Under the pieces are notes generated by a model. That model worked only from the letters and a program-made list of their open reading frames with translations. It was not told where the DNA came from and did no database searches. Positions 9,033-17,525 of a stretch of DNA of 64,000 bases are shown one piece after another. The stretch's first letter is position 1, and each line of letters opens with the position of its first letter. The DNA lies in contig NZ_JACCFE010000002.1 in NCBI RefSeq assembly GCF_014256275.1, positions 2,852,001-2,916,000 of the forward strand, in the 5' to 3' direction. This DNA comes from Rhodococcus sp. 4CII (GTDB lineage: Bacteria > Actinomycetota > Actinomycetes > Mycobacteriales > Mycobacteriaceae). A program made the position numbers and the translations under genes.

Positions 9033-9179
9033 TCAGCGAGCGGGCGGAGTGTCGGGCCGCCGGTCGTCGGCGTACATGGCTTCTATCCTCGCCTTGATCT
9101 CGGCAGTGCTCAATACGCCGGGCCGACGCACCGTGCGAGGGGTGGACGCAGGGATCGTCGGGGTCGAGGGTGTCGCCAT
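9033..9179 (-). CDS. Small hypothetical protein
   Basis: A possible 48-residue product with a Pro/Thr-rich start and a helical tail (VLSTAEIKARIEAMYADDRR). The tail looks protein-like, but the ribosome-binding site is weak and no relative is recognised. It sits convergent to the beta-rich hypothetical gene. Treat as tentative. Confidence 0.3.
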   Translation of the reverse strand: MATPSTPTIPASTPRTVRRPGVLSTAEIKARIEAMYADDRRPDTPPAR

Positions 9180-9349
9180 GGGAATTCTGCTTTCGTAATC
9201 TGGAGGTGGCGCCGCCGCGGGCGGCCGCGTAGATGTTGGAGCAACCACGCATACATGTGATCTGATTCACACGCGATTGCGTTACGTTTTCCTCGTGTCC
9301 CCCTCGACGGGCCACCTCCCACATCCGGCTCGGAGCAATTGCACGGACT

Positions 9350-10018
9350 TCAACCCTCGGGGTGGGTGGCGGTGGTGTAAGCGTCCCAGACCTCTGCGCG
9401 GAGGCGTCCGTGATCTGAGACGGCCAAGCCGTGATCGCGAGCCCAGTTGCGGACCTCGGCACTGGTCGGGGTGGGGATGGCGGCAGAGTAGGCCTCCCAG
9501 ACCTCGGCGGGTAGGCGTCCACGCTCGGACACGGAAAGTCCGTGGCCACGCGCCCAGTCGCGGACTTCGGCACTGGTCGGGGTGGGTGCATCGGGACTGC
9601 CGACGTCTGCGGCGGAAGCAGCGTCGTCCCGTGGTGCCGTCGTGTCGGCGGCGGTATCCGAGTCTTCGTCCATGTCCCCCTCGGCGGCGCCGACATCTCC
9701 GGCCATATCCGTGGTGTCCCCATCGGGTGCGGTATTGCGGGCCTCGTCACCGCCGTCGCTGACCGGGCTGCTGTTGCCGACGGCGCCGAGGACTGTCGTC
9801 GCCGCCGTCCTCACGGCGTCGAGGAGTTGATCGCGCACCGATTCGCCGAGCGCCGCGAACTCGGGGGACGACTGGAGCAGCTTCATGACTTGGTCGACCA
9901 CGTCCGTGGGACGACCGTCGCTCGGTGCCGCAGGCATTGCCGTCTGGTCGGTGGGTCGAGCGTGCCCCAGCCAGTAGCCGACGATCACCGCGATCGCGAT
10001 CTGAAGTGTGGTTCTCAT
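9350..10018 (-). CDS. Membrane-anchored protein with two tandem Lsr2-type DNA-binding domains
   Basis: A 222-residue protein. Residues 3-19 (TLQIAIAVIVGYWLGH) form one membrane helix. Residues 38-80 (VMKLLQSSPEFAALGESVRD) form a helical segment like that of small actinobacterial gas-vesicle-linked proteins. Residues 85-140 are an acidic Asp/Ala/Thr linker. Residues 145-218 are two 37-residue repeats, each SAEVR-WAR-HGL-VS-GRL-AEVW-AY, the pattern of the Lsr2 C-terminal AT-hook-like domain. Lsr2 itself is soluble, about 110 residues, with one such domain and an N-terminal oligomerisation domain, which is absent here. Tethering DNA to the membrane is an inference. Confidence 0.75.
   Translation of the reverse strand: MRTTLQIAIAVIVGYWLGHARPTDQTAMPAAPSDGRPTDVVDQVMKLLQSSPEFAALGESVRDQLLDAVRTAATTVLGAVGNSSPVSDGGDEARNTAPDGDTTDMAGDVGAAEGDMDEDSDTAADTTAPRDDAASAADVGSPDAPTPTSAEVRDWARGHGLSVSERGRLPAEVWEAYSAAIPTPTSAEVRNWARDHGLAVSDHGRLRAEVWDAYTTATHPEG
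9365..9586 (-). repeat. 111-bp in-frame tandem duplication (Lsr2-type domain)
   Basis: Two units, 9476-9586 and 9365-9475, are near-identical over most of their length (shared blocks include CTGGTCGGGGTGGG and CCCAGACCTC) and encode the two 37-residue DNA-binding repeats. The similarity at base level suggests a recent or homogenised duplication. Confidence 0.85.
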
Positions 10019-10151
10019 CGTCGAACTCCCGCGGATAGCGTGACGTGCAGGCTACCCGGATCGACTACCCCGGACCGCGCACACTCAATCGACTGCATGT
10101 AGAGATGGGAGGGCAGGTGCCGCGCCAGACGCAACCGGACGCGACAACCGG

Positions 10152-10988
10152 CTACTGATCGAGCCGATCCAGCCAGTCGCCCAACAACCCGGCGAGTAAT
10201 TCCGGCCGCTCGTGCATCAGCGCATGGCCGGCGTCCTCGATGACCGCCAGGGTGGCGTGCGGGTACTGCTCGACCAATTCGCCTGCGTCGGCATACCCGA
10301 CGACCGAATCGCAGCGGCCCGCCACGATCAGGGTCGGCCCCGGGAACGCACTCGACCCGACGTCGACCGGCCACCCGGCGAAGATCCGCCCGAGCGCATT
10401 CTCGTCGACGAGCGCCATCCCCGGCATCACATGGTCGCGGTAGCGGCGCGCAGTGACCGGGGTGCGCACCACGAAGTACTCGTCGAACCCGGCCCGCTGC
10501 TCGCGGTCGAGCTCGTCATAGGCAGCGGCCTCCTCGCGAACCACGGCGTGGTCGGGCACGTTCCGGGACCGTTCGGCGACCGGACACACCAACGCCAGGC
10601 CGAGCACCGCCTCCGGCCGCTGCGCGGCCACGCCACGTGCCAGATAGGCGCCGTAGGAGTGACCCACCAACATCACCGGGCCCGCGCCGAGCCCATCGAT
10701 GAAGTCACCGAGCAGCGCCACCACATCGTCATTGCAGCTCAGACCATCGGTTGTCGAGCGGCCCATCCCCGGCAAGTCCGGGTAAATCCGCCGGTAGCCC
10801 GCGCGGGGAAGGACGGCCTCGATCGCCACCTCGATCTCACGATGATCCACGCCGGCGCCGTGCAGGGCTACCAGCGGCACACCGACCCCGTGTTCGGCGT
10901 AATGCACCACGGCGTCGTCGATCCGGCACTGCCTGTCCACACCCTCATGATCCACGGTCCGAGTGCTCGGGTTCCCGCGGTCGCTCAC
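10152..10988 (-). CDS. Alpha/beta hydrolase
   Basis: A 278-residue hydrolase. The oxyanion segment is LHGAG (about residue 43), the nucleophile elbow is VGHSYGAY, the acid lies in AGRCDSVVG and the catalytic His in EDAGHALM, so the triad is complete. Typical members are esterases, haloperoxidase-like or C-C hydrolases. The GTG start at 10988 overlaps the HAD gene stop by 4 bases, showing translational coupling to that phosphatase. No substrate is implied by the neighbours. Confidence 0.88.
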   Translation of the reverse strand: MSDRGNPSTRTVDHEGVDRQCRIDDAVVHYAEHGVGVPLVALHGAGVDHREIEVAIEAVLPRAGYRRIYPDLPGMGRSTTDGLSCNDDVVALLGDFIDGLGAGPVMLVGHSYGAYLARGVAAQRPEAVLGLALVCPVAERSRNVPDHAVVREEAAAYDELDREQRAGFDEYFVVRTPVTARRYRDHVMPGMALVDENALGRIFAGWPVDVGSSAFPGPTLIVAGRCDSVVGYADAGELVEQYPHATLAVIEDAGHALMHERPELLAGLLGDWLDRLDQ

Positions 10989-11827
10989 GACCCGTTCACG
11001 ACTCGGAACTGCGGAGCACTCGCCAAGCCTTCCAGGTAGCTGGCGACACCGTCTTCGTCGTTGCTCGGCAAGACCTGATCGGCGAGAGCAAGGACTTCCG
11101 GCAGCGCGTTGGACGGGGAGAGTGCGGTGCCCGCCCAGGTCAGCATCAGGACGTCGTTGATGGCGTCCCCGGCGACGGCGACTTCTTCCGTCGAGATCCC
11201 ATCGACCGCGCACAGTTCCGCGAGGGCGCTCGCCTTGGACACGCCGGATGCCGCCATCTCGACGTACGGCGCGCCGGAATGCGTCAGTTCGACACCGTCG
11301 ACGCCGGCGGCCACCGCCGCCCGGTACAGGTCGGCGCTGGGCACCTCGGGGTGCCGGGCGACAATCTTCACCATCGGCTCGTCGATGTCGGGCAGAAGTT
11401 CCGACAGTGCCATTTCGTGGGGGTGCCGGTGGTGGTCGGCGAATACGCACAGCGCGGCGTACGCGGGTTCGGCGACGAAACGGGTCGGGCCGATGTTCGC
11501 GAACACGACACCCGGCATCAGTGTCCGGACCCGGTCCATCGCCGCGGCGGCCGACGCCATCGCGATGGTCGTCGTCGCCGTGATCACAGGCGTGCCGTCG
11601 GCCAGGTCGAGAACGACCGCGCCGTTCGCGCAGATCGCCTTGCCGCGGAACCCGCACGACTGCGCCAGCTCGTGCACGGAGTGCCGGGCGCGGGCCGTAG
11701 CCCACACCACCTCGATCCCCGACCGTCGCGCGTCCTCCATCGCCTGCGCGGTGCGCGTCGAGATCGTGCGGTCCGACCGCAGCAGGGTGCCGTCGAGGTC
11801 CGTCGCCAGAAGCCGAATTCGGGTCAC
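10985..11827 (-). CDS. Cof-type HAD-superfamily phosphatase
   Basis: A 280-residue HAD hydrolase with the four usual motifs: DLDGTLL (motif I, about residue 10), a Thr in WATAR (motif II), the Lys of SGVSKASAL (motif III) and GDAINDVLM (motif IV). A C2B-type cap lies between motifs II and III. Cof/YbjI relatives dephosphorylate sugar phosphates or flavin precursors. GTG at 11827 is the chosen start. It leads a two-gene operon with the downstream hydrolase (4-base overlap) and is divergent from the aldo/keto reductase, only 66 bp away. Confidence 0.9.
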   Translation of the reverse strand: MTRIRLLATDLDGTLLRSDRTISTRTAQAMEDARRSGIEVVWATARARHSVHELAQSCGFRGKAICANGAVVLDLADGTPVITATTTIAMASAAAAMDRVRTLMPGVVFANIGPTRFVAEPAYAALCVFADHHRHPHEMALSELLPDIDEPMVKIVARHPEVPSADLYRAAVAAGVDGVELTHSGAPYVEMAASGVSKASALAELCAVDGISTEEVAVAGDAINDVLMLTWAGTALSPSNALPEVLALADQVLPSNDEDGVASYLEGLASAPQFRVVNGS

Positions 11828-11893
11828 CTTCGCATGATGCCAGGCGACGCATGTACCCCTCACGGCACTGCCGCAGTCGATAGCCTGGACAGC

Positions 11894-12775
11894 ATGAGTC
11901 CAAGAGTACCCAGCATCGTGCTGAATTCCGGAACCATCGTCCCGCAGCTCGGCTTGGGGGTCTGGCAGGCGGACAACGACGAGACCGAACACGCCGTCGG
12001 GTTCGCCCTGGACGAGGCGGGCTACCGGCACATCGACACCGCCTCCGCCTACGGCAACGAGGAAGGCGTGGGCCGCGGCATCGCGAACTCGGGCATCGCC
12101 CGCGAAGACATCTTTCTCACCACCAAGTTGTGGAACGCGGACCAGGGCTACGAGCCGGCGTTGAAAGCGTTCGACGCGAGCCTCGGACGTCTCGGCGTCG
12201 ATTACGTCGACCTGTATCTGATCCATTGGCCGTTGCAGGACGACGACCGCATCCTCCGTACGTGGGATGCCCTGGAGAAGATCGCCGAGTCGGGTCGCGC
12301 CAAGGCGATCGGTGTGTGCAATTTCGAACCACGTCACCTGCAGTTGCTGATCGACCGCGGCGGCGTCGTCCCGGCGGTCGATCAGGTGGAGTTGCATCCG
12401 CATCTGGCCCAGCAGCAGGTCCGGGAGTTCGCCGTCGACCACGGCATCGCCGTCGAATCGTGGAGCCCGCTCGGCGGCACCAGCAATTCGGGCTGGGGCG
12501 ACGACTCGAAGCCGAACACCTTGCTCACAGACCCGATCATCACGCGCATCGGCGACCGGCACAGCAAGTCCCCGGCGCAGGTGCTGATCCGCTGGCATCT
12601 GCAGAGCGGCTTGATCGTCATCCCCAAGTCGGTCCACGAATCCCGGATCCGCGAGAACATCGACGTGTTCGATTTCGAGCTCAGCGAGCAGGACCTCAGC
12701 GAGATCGAGACGATGGACGACGGTGCCCGCGTCGGAGCCCACCCGGACGAGTTGAACATCGACGCACCGGAGTAG
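11894..12775 (+). CDS. Aldo/keto reductase
   Basis: A 293-residue NADPH-dependent reductase of the 2,5-diketo-D-gluconate reductase (DkgA) type. The catalytic tetrad is visible: Asp and Tyr in DTASAYGNE, Lys in TTKLWN, His in LIHWPL. The cofactor signature IPKS occurs near the C-terminus. It reduces aldehydes and ketones in the cytosol. It is divergent from the HAD gene and convergent with CYP142, with a hairpin between the two ends. Confidence 0.93.
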   Translation: MSPRVPSIVLNSGTIVPQLGLGVWQADNDETEHAVGFALDEAGYRHIDTASAYGNEEGVGRGIANSGIAREDIFLTTKLWNADQGYEPALKAFDASLGRLGVDYVDLYLIHWPLQDDDRILRTWDALEKIAESGRAKAIGVCNFEPRHLQLLIDRGGVVPAVDQVELHPHLAQQQVREFAVDHGIAVESWSPLGGTSNSGWGDDSKPNTLLTDPIITRIGDRHSKSPAQVLIRWHLQSGLIVIPKSVHESRIRENIDVFDFELSEQDLSEIETMDDGARVGAHPDELNIDAPE

Positions 12776-12789
12776 GCGGCTCCGCCGCT

Positions 12790-12831
12790 CGTGCGCCCTT
12801 TTGGCTGCTCCAACTACCAGAAAGGCGCACG
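12790..12831. terminator. Hairpin between convergent genes
   Basis: Left arm CGTGCGCCCTTT and right arm AAAGGCGCACG pair over about 11 bp with one bulged C and a loop of about 19 nt. It lies in the 68-bp gap between the aldo/keto reductase and CYP142, which converge. It could serve both directions. Confidence 0.45.
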
Positions 12832-12843
12832 GGCGCGAAGCGC

Positions 12844-14019
12844 CTACAGCTTCACCGGCATCTCCTCGAGCCCCGACACGAAGTTGGCCGGGCGCAACCG
12901 GAGCGGGCCGTCGTCGACGAGCATCATGTCGGGCAGACGGGACAGAAGTTGCTCGAACATGATCTTCGCTTCGAGCCGGGCGAGTTGGTTGCCGAGGCAG
13001 AAGTGGGTGCCGAAACCGAACGCGACGTGTGGGTTCGGTGACCGCTCGATGTCGAAGACCTCGGGATGCTCGAACACTGCCTCGTCGAAGTTGGCGGATT
13101 CGAACAGCAGCATCATCTTCTCGCCCTCGCGCAGGTCGGTGCCGAAGAACTCGACGTCGCGGGTGACGGTGCGGCACATGTTCTTGATCGGCGACGACCA
13201 GCGGAGCATCTCCTCGACCGCGGTCTGGATGCCGTCGGGGTCGTTCACCAGGCGCGCCTGCTGTTCGGGGTGCCGCATCAGCTGTTCCATGCCGCCGCTG
13301 AGGACGTGCCGGGTGGTCTCGTCGCCGCCGATGAGGATCAGCAGGGTTTCGCCGACGATGTCTGCGTCGCTCAGCCGGTGTCCGTCGATCTCGCTGTGCA
13401 CGAGAATGCTGGTGAGGTCGTCCGTCGGGTTCTTGCGCCGCTCCGCGATGGTGCGGAGCGTGAACTCGTTGAACGCCACGTAGGCGTTCGCCTGCGCGAG
13501 CAGTTCGTCGTCCGTGGCGTTGCTGCCGAGTGCGTTCATCAGGTCGTCGGACCATTGCAGGAACGTGGCGCGTTCCTCGGGGCGCACGCCGAGCATGTCC
13601 CCGACCACCGCCATGGGGAGTGGCGCGGCCAGGTCGCGCACGAAGTCGACTTCGTCCTTGTCGCGCACGGCGTCGATGAGGTGGTCGCAGATCTCGCGGA
13701 TCCGGCCGATCTTCGCTTCCACCTGCTTCCGGGTGAAGCCGGCGTTGACGAGACGCCGATGCTGCAGGTGCTGTGGGTCGTCCATGTCGATCATCTGCGG
13801 CAGCGGGCCCACCCCGGGCCGGATTCCGCCCGCATTGGAGAACAACTCCGGGTCGCGTTCGGCCGCGAGGACGGCCTCGTACGACGCGGCGCCGAGAATG
13901 CCGTCGGCGCGGTACACCGGCTCGTGGGCGCGCATCCACGCGTAGGCCTGCCGCGGGTCGCCGAGGTCGCCCGAGTAGAACCGTCCGTCGATCAGATCGA
14001 ATTCCGGCCTGTCCGTCAT
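12844..14019 (-). CDS. cyp142: Cytochrome P450 CYP142 (steroid side-chain hydroxylase)
   Basis: A 391-residue soluble P450. The I-helix motif GGDETTRH, the ExxR helix (EEML R) and the haem loop FGFGTHFCLG (Cys at about 341) are intact. Many segments (SNAGGIRP, PLPMAV-GDMLGVRPE, MMLLFESANFDEAVF, RPANFVSGLE) match mycobacterial CYP142, which oxidises the terminal C26/27 carbon of cholesterol or cholestenone to start side-chain degradation. Its start is 47 bp from a KstR-type operator shared with the divergent SDR gene. That supports a steroid role alongside the hsa/ksh/kst genes 35 kb away. Confidence 0.93.
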   Translation of the reverse strand: MTDRPEFDLIDGRFYSGDLGDPRQAYAWMRAHEPVYRADGILGAASYEAVLAAERDPELFSNAGGIRPGVGPLPQMIDMDDPQHLQHRRLVNAGFTRKQVEAKIGRIREICDHLIDAVRDKDEVDFVRDLAAPLPMAVVGDMLGVRPEERATFLQWSDDLMNALGSNATDDELLAQANAYVAFNEFTLRTIAERRKNPTDDLTSILVHSEIDGHRLSDADIVGETLLILIGGDETTRHVLSGGMEQLMRHPEQQARLVNDPDGIQTAVEEMLRWSSPIKNMCRTVTRDVEFFGTDLREGEKMMLLFESANFDEAVFEHPEVFDIERSPNPHVAFGFGTHFCLGNQLARLEAKIMFEQLLSRLPDMMLVDDGPLRLRPANFVSGLEEMPVKL

Positions 14020-14065
14020 CGAGACGCTCCCTCAGCATTGAATACCGCCGATCCTGCCAAGATAA

Positions 14066-14079
14066 TAGAACGTGTTCTT
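14066..14079. promoter_or_regulatory. KstR-type operator (cyp142 / SDR)
   Basis: TAGAACGTGTTCTT matches the KstR consensus TnnAACnnGTTnnA at all positions but the last. It lies between the divergent CYP142 and SDR starts. In mycobacteria and rhodococci KstR (TetR family) represses cholesterol genes from such sites. Confidence 0.8.
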
Positions 14080-14161
14080 ACTATGATGCAGCGGTATAGC
14101 GGGAAGATTCGCAGTACTTCGACTCGATAATTGACACGAGTTCTATCACCTGGAGGTGGAC

Positions 14162-15013
14162 GTGGTCACCCACGACGGCAGCAACGGCCTCGCGAAAGCA
14201 TCGGTACTCGTCACCGGTGGCGGCAGTGGCATCGGACTGGGCGTCGCCACCGTCCTCGCCGCGGAGGGCGTCCACGTCACGATCTGTGGCCGCAACGAGG
14301 AGAAACTGACACGCGCGGCGGAGCAGATCACCTCCGACCGTCCCGCGGGGACGGTCGACGCGATCACCGCCGATGTCACGAACGAGGACGACGTCATCCG
14401 CGCGGTCGCCGAGGCGAGCGGGCGAACCGGTCGACTCGACGGCGTCGTCACGTGCGCCGGCGGCAACGAAACCGTGGGCCCGGTGACTCAGCTCGACGTC
14501 GACGCCTGGCGCAGGACCGTCGACCTCAATGTCACGGGCACCATGCTGACGATCAAACATTCCGCCCGGGCACTCGTCGCCGGGGGCGGCGGTTCCATCG
14601 TCACCATCTCCTCCATCGCGAGCAGCAACACGCACCGCTGGTTCGGCGCATACGGTCCGTCGAAGGCGGGCGTCGACAACCTGACGCGACTCGCCGCCGA
14701 CGAACTCGGAGCCAGCAACGTGCGCGTCAACTGCATCCGGCCCGGACTGACCCGCACCGACCTCGTCGCGCTCATCACCGACGGCGGCCCCGTGCTGGAC
14801 GACTACCTGGCGAACACCCCGATCGCCCGGGTCGGCGAGGTCACCGACATCGCCGCGCTGGCCAAGTTCCTGCTCGGCCCCGACTCCACCTGGATCACGG
14901 GACAGATCATCAACGTCGACGGCGGCCAGATGCTGCGTCGGGGCCCCGACTTCGCGTCGATGTTCGAGCCCATGTTCGGTGCCGACGGACTGCGCGGGGT
15001 GGTCGCGCCGTGA
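14162..15013 (+). CDS. Short-chain dehydrogenase/reductase
   Basis: A 283-residue classical SDR. It has the cofactor motif TGGGSGIG (about residue 18), the NAG-equivalent CAGG, catalytic Ser in SSIAS, and Tyr/Lys in YGPSKAG. GTG 14162 is preferred because GGAGG lies 5 nt upstream; GTG 14156 would overlap that site. The 4-base overlap with the next gene shows coupling. The KstR-type site upstream suggests oxidation of a steroid or side-chain hydroxyl/keto group, but the exact substrate is inferred, not shown. Confidence 0.9.
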   Translation: MVTHDGSNGLAKASVLVTGGGSGIGLGVATVLAAEGVHVTICGRNEEKLTRAAEQITSDRPAGTVDAITADVTNEDDVIRAVAEASGRTGRLDGVVTCAGGNETVGPVTQLDVDAWRRTVDLNVTGTMLTIKHSARALVAGGGGSIVTISSIASSNTHRWFGAYGPSKAGVDNLTRLAADELGASNVRVNCIRPGLTRTDLVALITDGGPVLDDYLANTPIARVGEVTDIAALAKFLLGPDSTWITGQIINVDGGQMLRRGPDFASMFEPMFGADGLRGVVAP

Positions 15014-15738
15014 CGTCGCACCTGGTTCTCGGCAAGCGGGTCGACATGCCGGTGGAGATCCGGGCGGCGTCGGCGTTCAGCGCGATGTATTCGGTTCCGA
15101 CCGCGGCGGCGCAGTCGCTGATCGACTACAGCAGCCTGGAGATTCTGCAGTTCCGGCCGGGCCGCGGCGTGTGCGTGCTGGTGTTCGTCGACTACGTGGA
15201 CGGCGACCTCGGCCCGTACAACGAGTTCGGGGTGGCGTTCCTCGTCCGGGACCACCGGGCCGTGGGCACGTCGGTCCCGCAGGACCTGAAGGCGCTGGCC
15301 CAGGGCCGGGCGGGGGCGCTGATCCATCACCTGCCGGTCGACGGCGACTTCACCCTGGCCGCCGGCCGCAGCATCTGGGGTTTCCCGAAGGTGCTGGCCG
15401 ATTTCGACGTCGCCCACACCGGGTCGGTCAAGCGTGGTTCGGTGAGCCGGGACGGTCGGCTGATCGCGCAGTTGAGCGTCAAACCGGGCATCCCGGTGCC
15501 GGGCTCGGGTGCGAGCACGTCGCTCGCCGCCTACTCACACCTCGACGGACTCACCCGATTCACCACCTGGGACATGGCACCCGGCGGGGTCCGTTCTCGC
15601 CCAGGCGGCGCGGAGCTGAAACTGGGCAGCCATCCCATCGCCGACGAACTGCGGTCGCTGGGACTTCCCAGGCGGGCGCTCGTCACGTCGTCGATTCCCG
15701 ATCTGAAGATGACGTTCGGGGACGCGCGACCCGTCTGA
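15010..15738 (+). CDS. Acetoacetate decarboxylase-like protein
   Basis: A 242-residue ADC-fold protein. The segment PVDGDFTLAAGRSIWGFPK (about residues 115-133) is the family core: the Lys after GFP is at the position used for the Schiff base in true acetoacetate decarboxylases. Homologues sit beside CYP142 in mycobacteria (the Rv3518c-Rv3519 pair, from memory), so a role in steroid catabolism is likely though undefined. It starts at a GTG overlapping the SDR stop and is co-transcribed from the KstR-type promoter. Confidence 0.8.
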   Translation: MTSHLVLGKRVDMPVEIRAASAFSAMYSVPTAAAQSLIDYSSLEILQFRPGRGVCVLVFVDYVDGDLGPYNEFGVAFLVRDHRAVGTSVPQDLKALAQGRAGALIHHLPVDGDFTLAAGRSIWGFPKVLADFDVAHTGSVKRGSVSRDGRLIAQLSVKPGIPVPGSGASTSLAAYSHLDGLTRFTTWDMAPGGVRSRPGGAELKLGSHPIADELRSLGLPRRALVTSSIPDLKMTFGDARPV

Positions 15739-15744
15739 CCGCAC

Positions 15745-16205
15745 GTGAGTGCCAATGTGTGCGGGGTGCGTTACCTCGACGGCGACACACCGGCCACGGA
15801 CCCGCCGACGACGAGTTCGAGAACACCCGCATCATCGGACGTCGGCAGGTGGCGGCCGCGCGCACCGCGTGGGAGTCGGCGGCGAGTTCACCCCGGACGG
15901 CCGCACGTATCGGACGTCGCCCGCCTGTGTCGGTGCCGCCATGAGCGCGGCCAGTACCGAGGACGGTCCGGCCATCCCGATCTTTCCCGAGGGCACCACC
16001 AACCACTCATCGACGCGCTCGGCGGGATGGACGCCCCGATCCCGCAGTGGCTGCGGGACGCGCAGGCGCCGAAACTGGTGGGCCTGCTGCCACCGGCCGG
16101 CTGGATTCCGCACATCCTCGAGATTCAGATCATTCGCATCGGCGGACTGTACGTCGAACGTTCACCGCCTTCACCGGGACATCGAACGAATTCGAGGTCG
16201 GGTAG
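15745..16205 (+). pseudogene. Shattered neutral ceramidase
   Basis: Pieces of a neutral/alkaline ceramidase appear in order but in different frames. They are an N-terminal SANVCGVRYLDGDT, then DEFENTRIIGRRQVAAARTA, then GAAMSAASTEDGPAIP, then QAPKLVGLLPPAGWIP followed by ILEIQIIRIGGLY. The intact enzyme is about 650 residues and hydrolyses the amide of ceramides; here about 150 residues remain, with several frameshifts and deletions of hundreds of residues between blocks. It follows the ADC-like gene with no gap and abuts the truncated LysR gene. Clearly non-functional. Confidence 0.75.
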
Positions 16206-16209
16206 CCGC

Positions 16210-16693
16210 CTACCGGCTCTCGTCCGCCAGGTCCAGGGACGACGCCACGTCGAGGAAATGCCGGATCGCCGGAAGCTGTTGCCTGTCGGCACGATACGCG
16301 ACCGACACCGTCGACGCCGCCTGCGGGTCGGACAGTGCGACATAGCGCAGGTCCGGAAGGTGCAGGGCCCGGAGACTTGCCGGGACGATGGTGACGCCGG
16401 TATTGGCGGCGACCAACCCGAGGAGGGTGGGAAATTGGAGGGCTTCCTGCGCGGCCTCCAACCGGAAACTCGCGTGATGACACAAGGCCGCGATGTGGTC
16501 GTACAGTCGCGACACCTGACCGCGCGGGAAGGTGAGGAACCGCTCGTCGCGCAGTTCCACGAGCCGCACCGACACACGGTCGGCGAAGGGATGCGACGAG
16601 TGCATCGCCACCAGCAGCGGCTCGCGGGTCAGCGGCCGGACCACGATGCCCTCCGCGCGGTCGACTTCACGGACCAGCCCGATGTCGAGGTCA
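16210..16693 (-). pseudogene. LysR regulator, effector domain only
   Basis: About 160 residues of a LysR effector domain remain (ADLDIGLVREVD, PLLVAMHSSHPFAD, TFPRGQ, NTGVTIVPASL) ending in a normal stop. The DNA-binding domain and the first part of the effector domain are missing: homology stops near 16693, exactly where the dipeptidase reading begins on the other strand. A GTG (16644) could start translation, but the product could not bind DNA. This is a deletion remnant. Confidence 0.8.
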
Positions 16694-17525
16694 GCTCGCC
16701 GCCGACAACGACGACATCGTGACCCTCGCGCAGACGTCGGAGGACATTCGCGCGGCCAAGCGAGACAACCGAATCGCGGTACTCCTCGGATTTCAGAATT
16801 CCTCGCCGTTCGGCGACGACTACCGGATGGTGGAGATCTTCCACCGCCTGGGCGTTCGCGTCGCCCAGCTCACCTACAACATCCAGAACCTGGCGGGCGG
16901 TGCCTGCTACGACGAGCACGACTCGGGCCTCACCGCATTCGGGCGTATCCTGATCGCCGAGATGAATCGGGTCGGCATGCTCGTCGACCTCTCCCACGTC
17001 GGGAACCGTACCTGCCTGGATGCGATCGACGCCTCCCGGACGCCCGTCGCGATCACCCATTCGAACCCGACCTGGTTCGTCGACAGTCCCCGCGACAAAC
17101 CGGACGAGGTCATCGACGCGCTGGCCGCGCGCGGCGGTGTGATCGGTTGCTGCCTCTACCCGAACGTCCTGGGCGGCGAAACCACGTCCAGCGCGGATTT
17201 CGCGGTCATGGTCGCACGGCTCGTCGACCAGATCGGTCCCGACCACGTCGCGATCGGTAGCGACTGCACCCGCAACTGGTCGGAGGACTACGTCGCCTGG
17301 TTGCGCAACGGGCGCTGGCGACCGCCTCACCAGAACCCGGTCGAACCCGAGTGGCCGACGTGGCCGCACTGGTTCTCGGGTCCGTCCGACTTCCCGGTCC
17401 TGACCGAGTGTCTGCAGAAGGTCGGCCTCGACGACGGAACCATCGCGAAGGTGCTCGGCGAGAACTGGCTGCGGATCTTCGACGACGTCTTTCCCGGACT
17501 GCACGACACACAGGAACGCCGATGA
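16692..17525 (+). pseudogene. N-terminally truncated M19 membrane dipeptidase
   Basis: About 277 residues of a renal-dipeptidase-type zinc peptidase: LLGFQN, LTYNIQNLAGGACYDEHDSG, DLSHVG (metal His), ITHSNP (metal His), IGSDC (Asp) and the terminal VLGENWLRIF. The first 80-100 residues, including the HCDxL metal motif, are missing; homology begins at the breakpoint near 16692. GTG 16719 is the first usable start. Without the HxD ligands the enzyme should be inactive. The downstream gene overlaps its stop (ATGA), so the reading frame may still matter for coupling. Confidence 0.8.

Noticed and set aside
10985..14038. A single leftward frame of 1017 codons spanning three genes
   Set aside because: Only the last 280 codons (the HAD phosphatase) are real; the rest is a frame shadow of CYP142 and antisense of the aldo/keto reductase.
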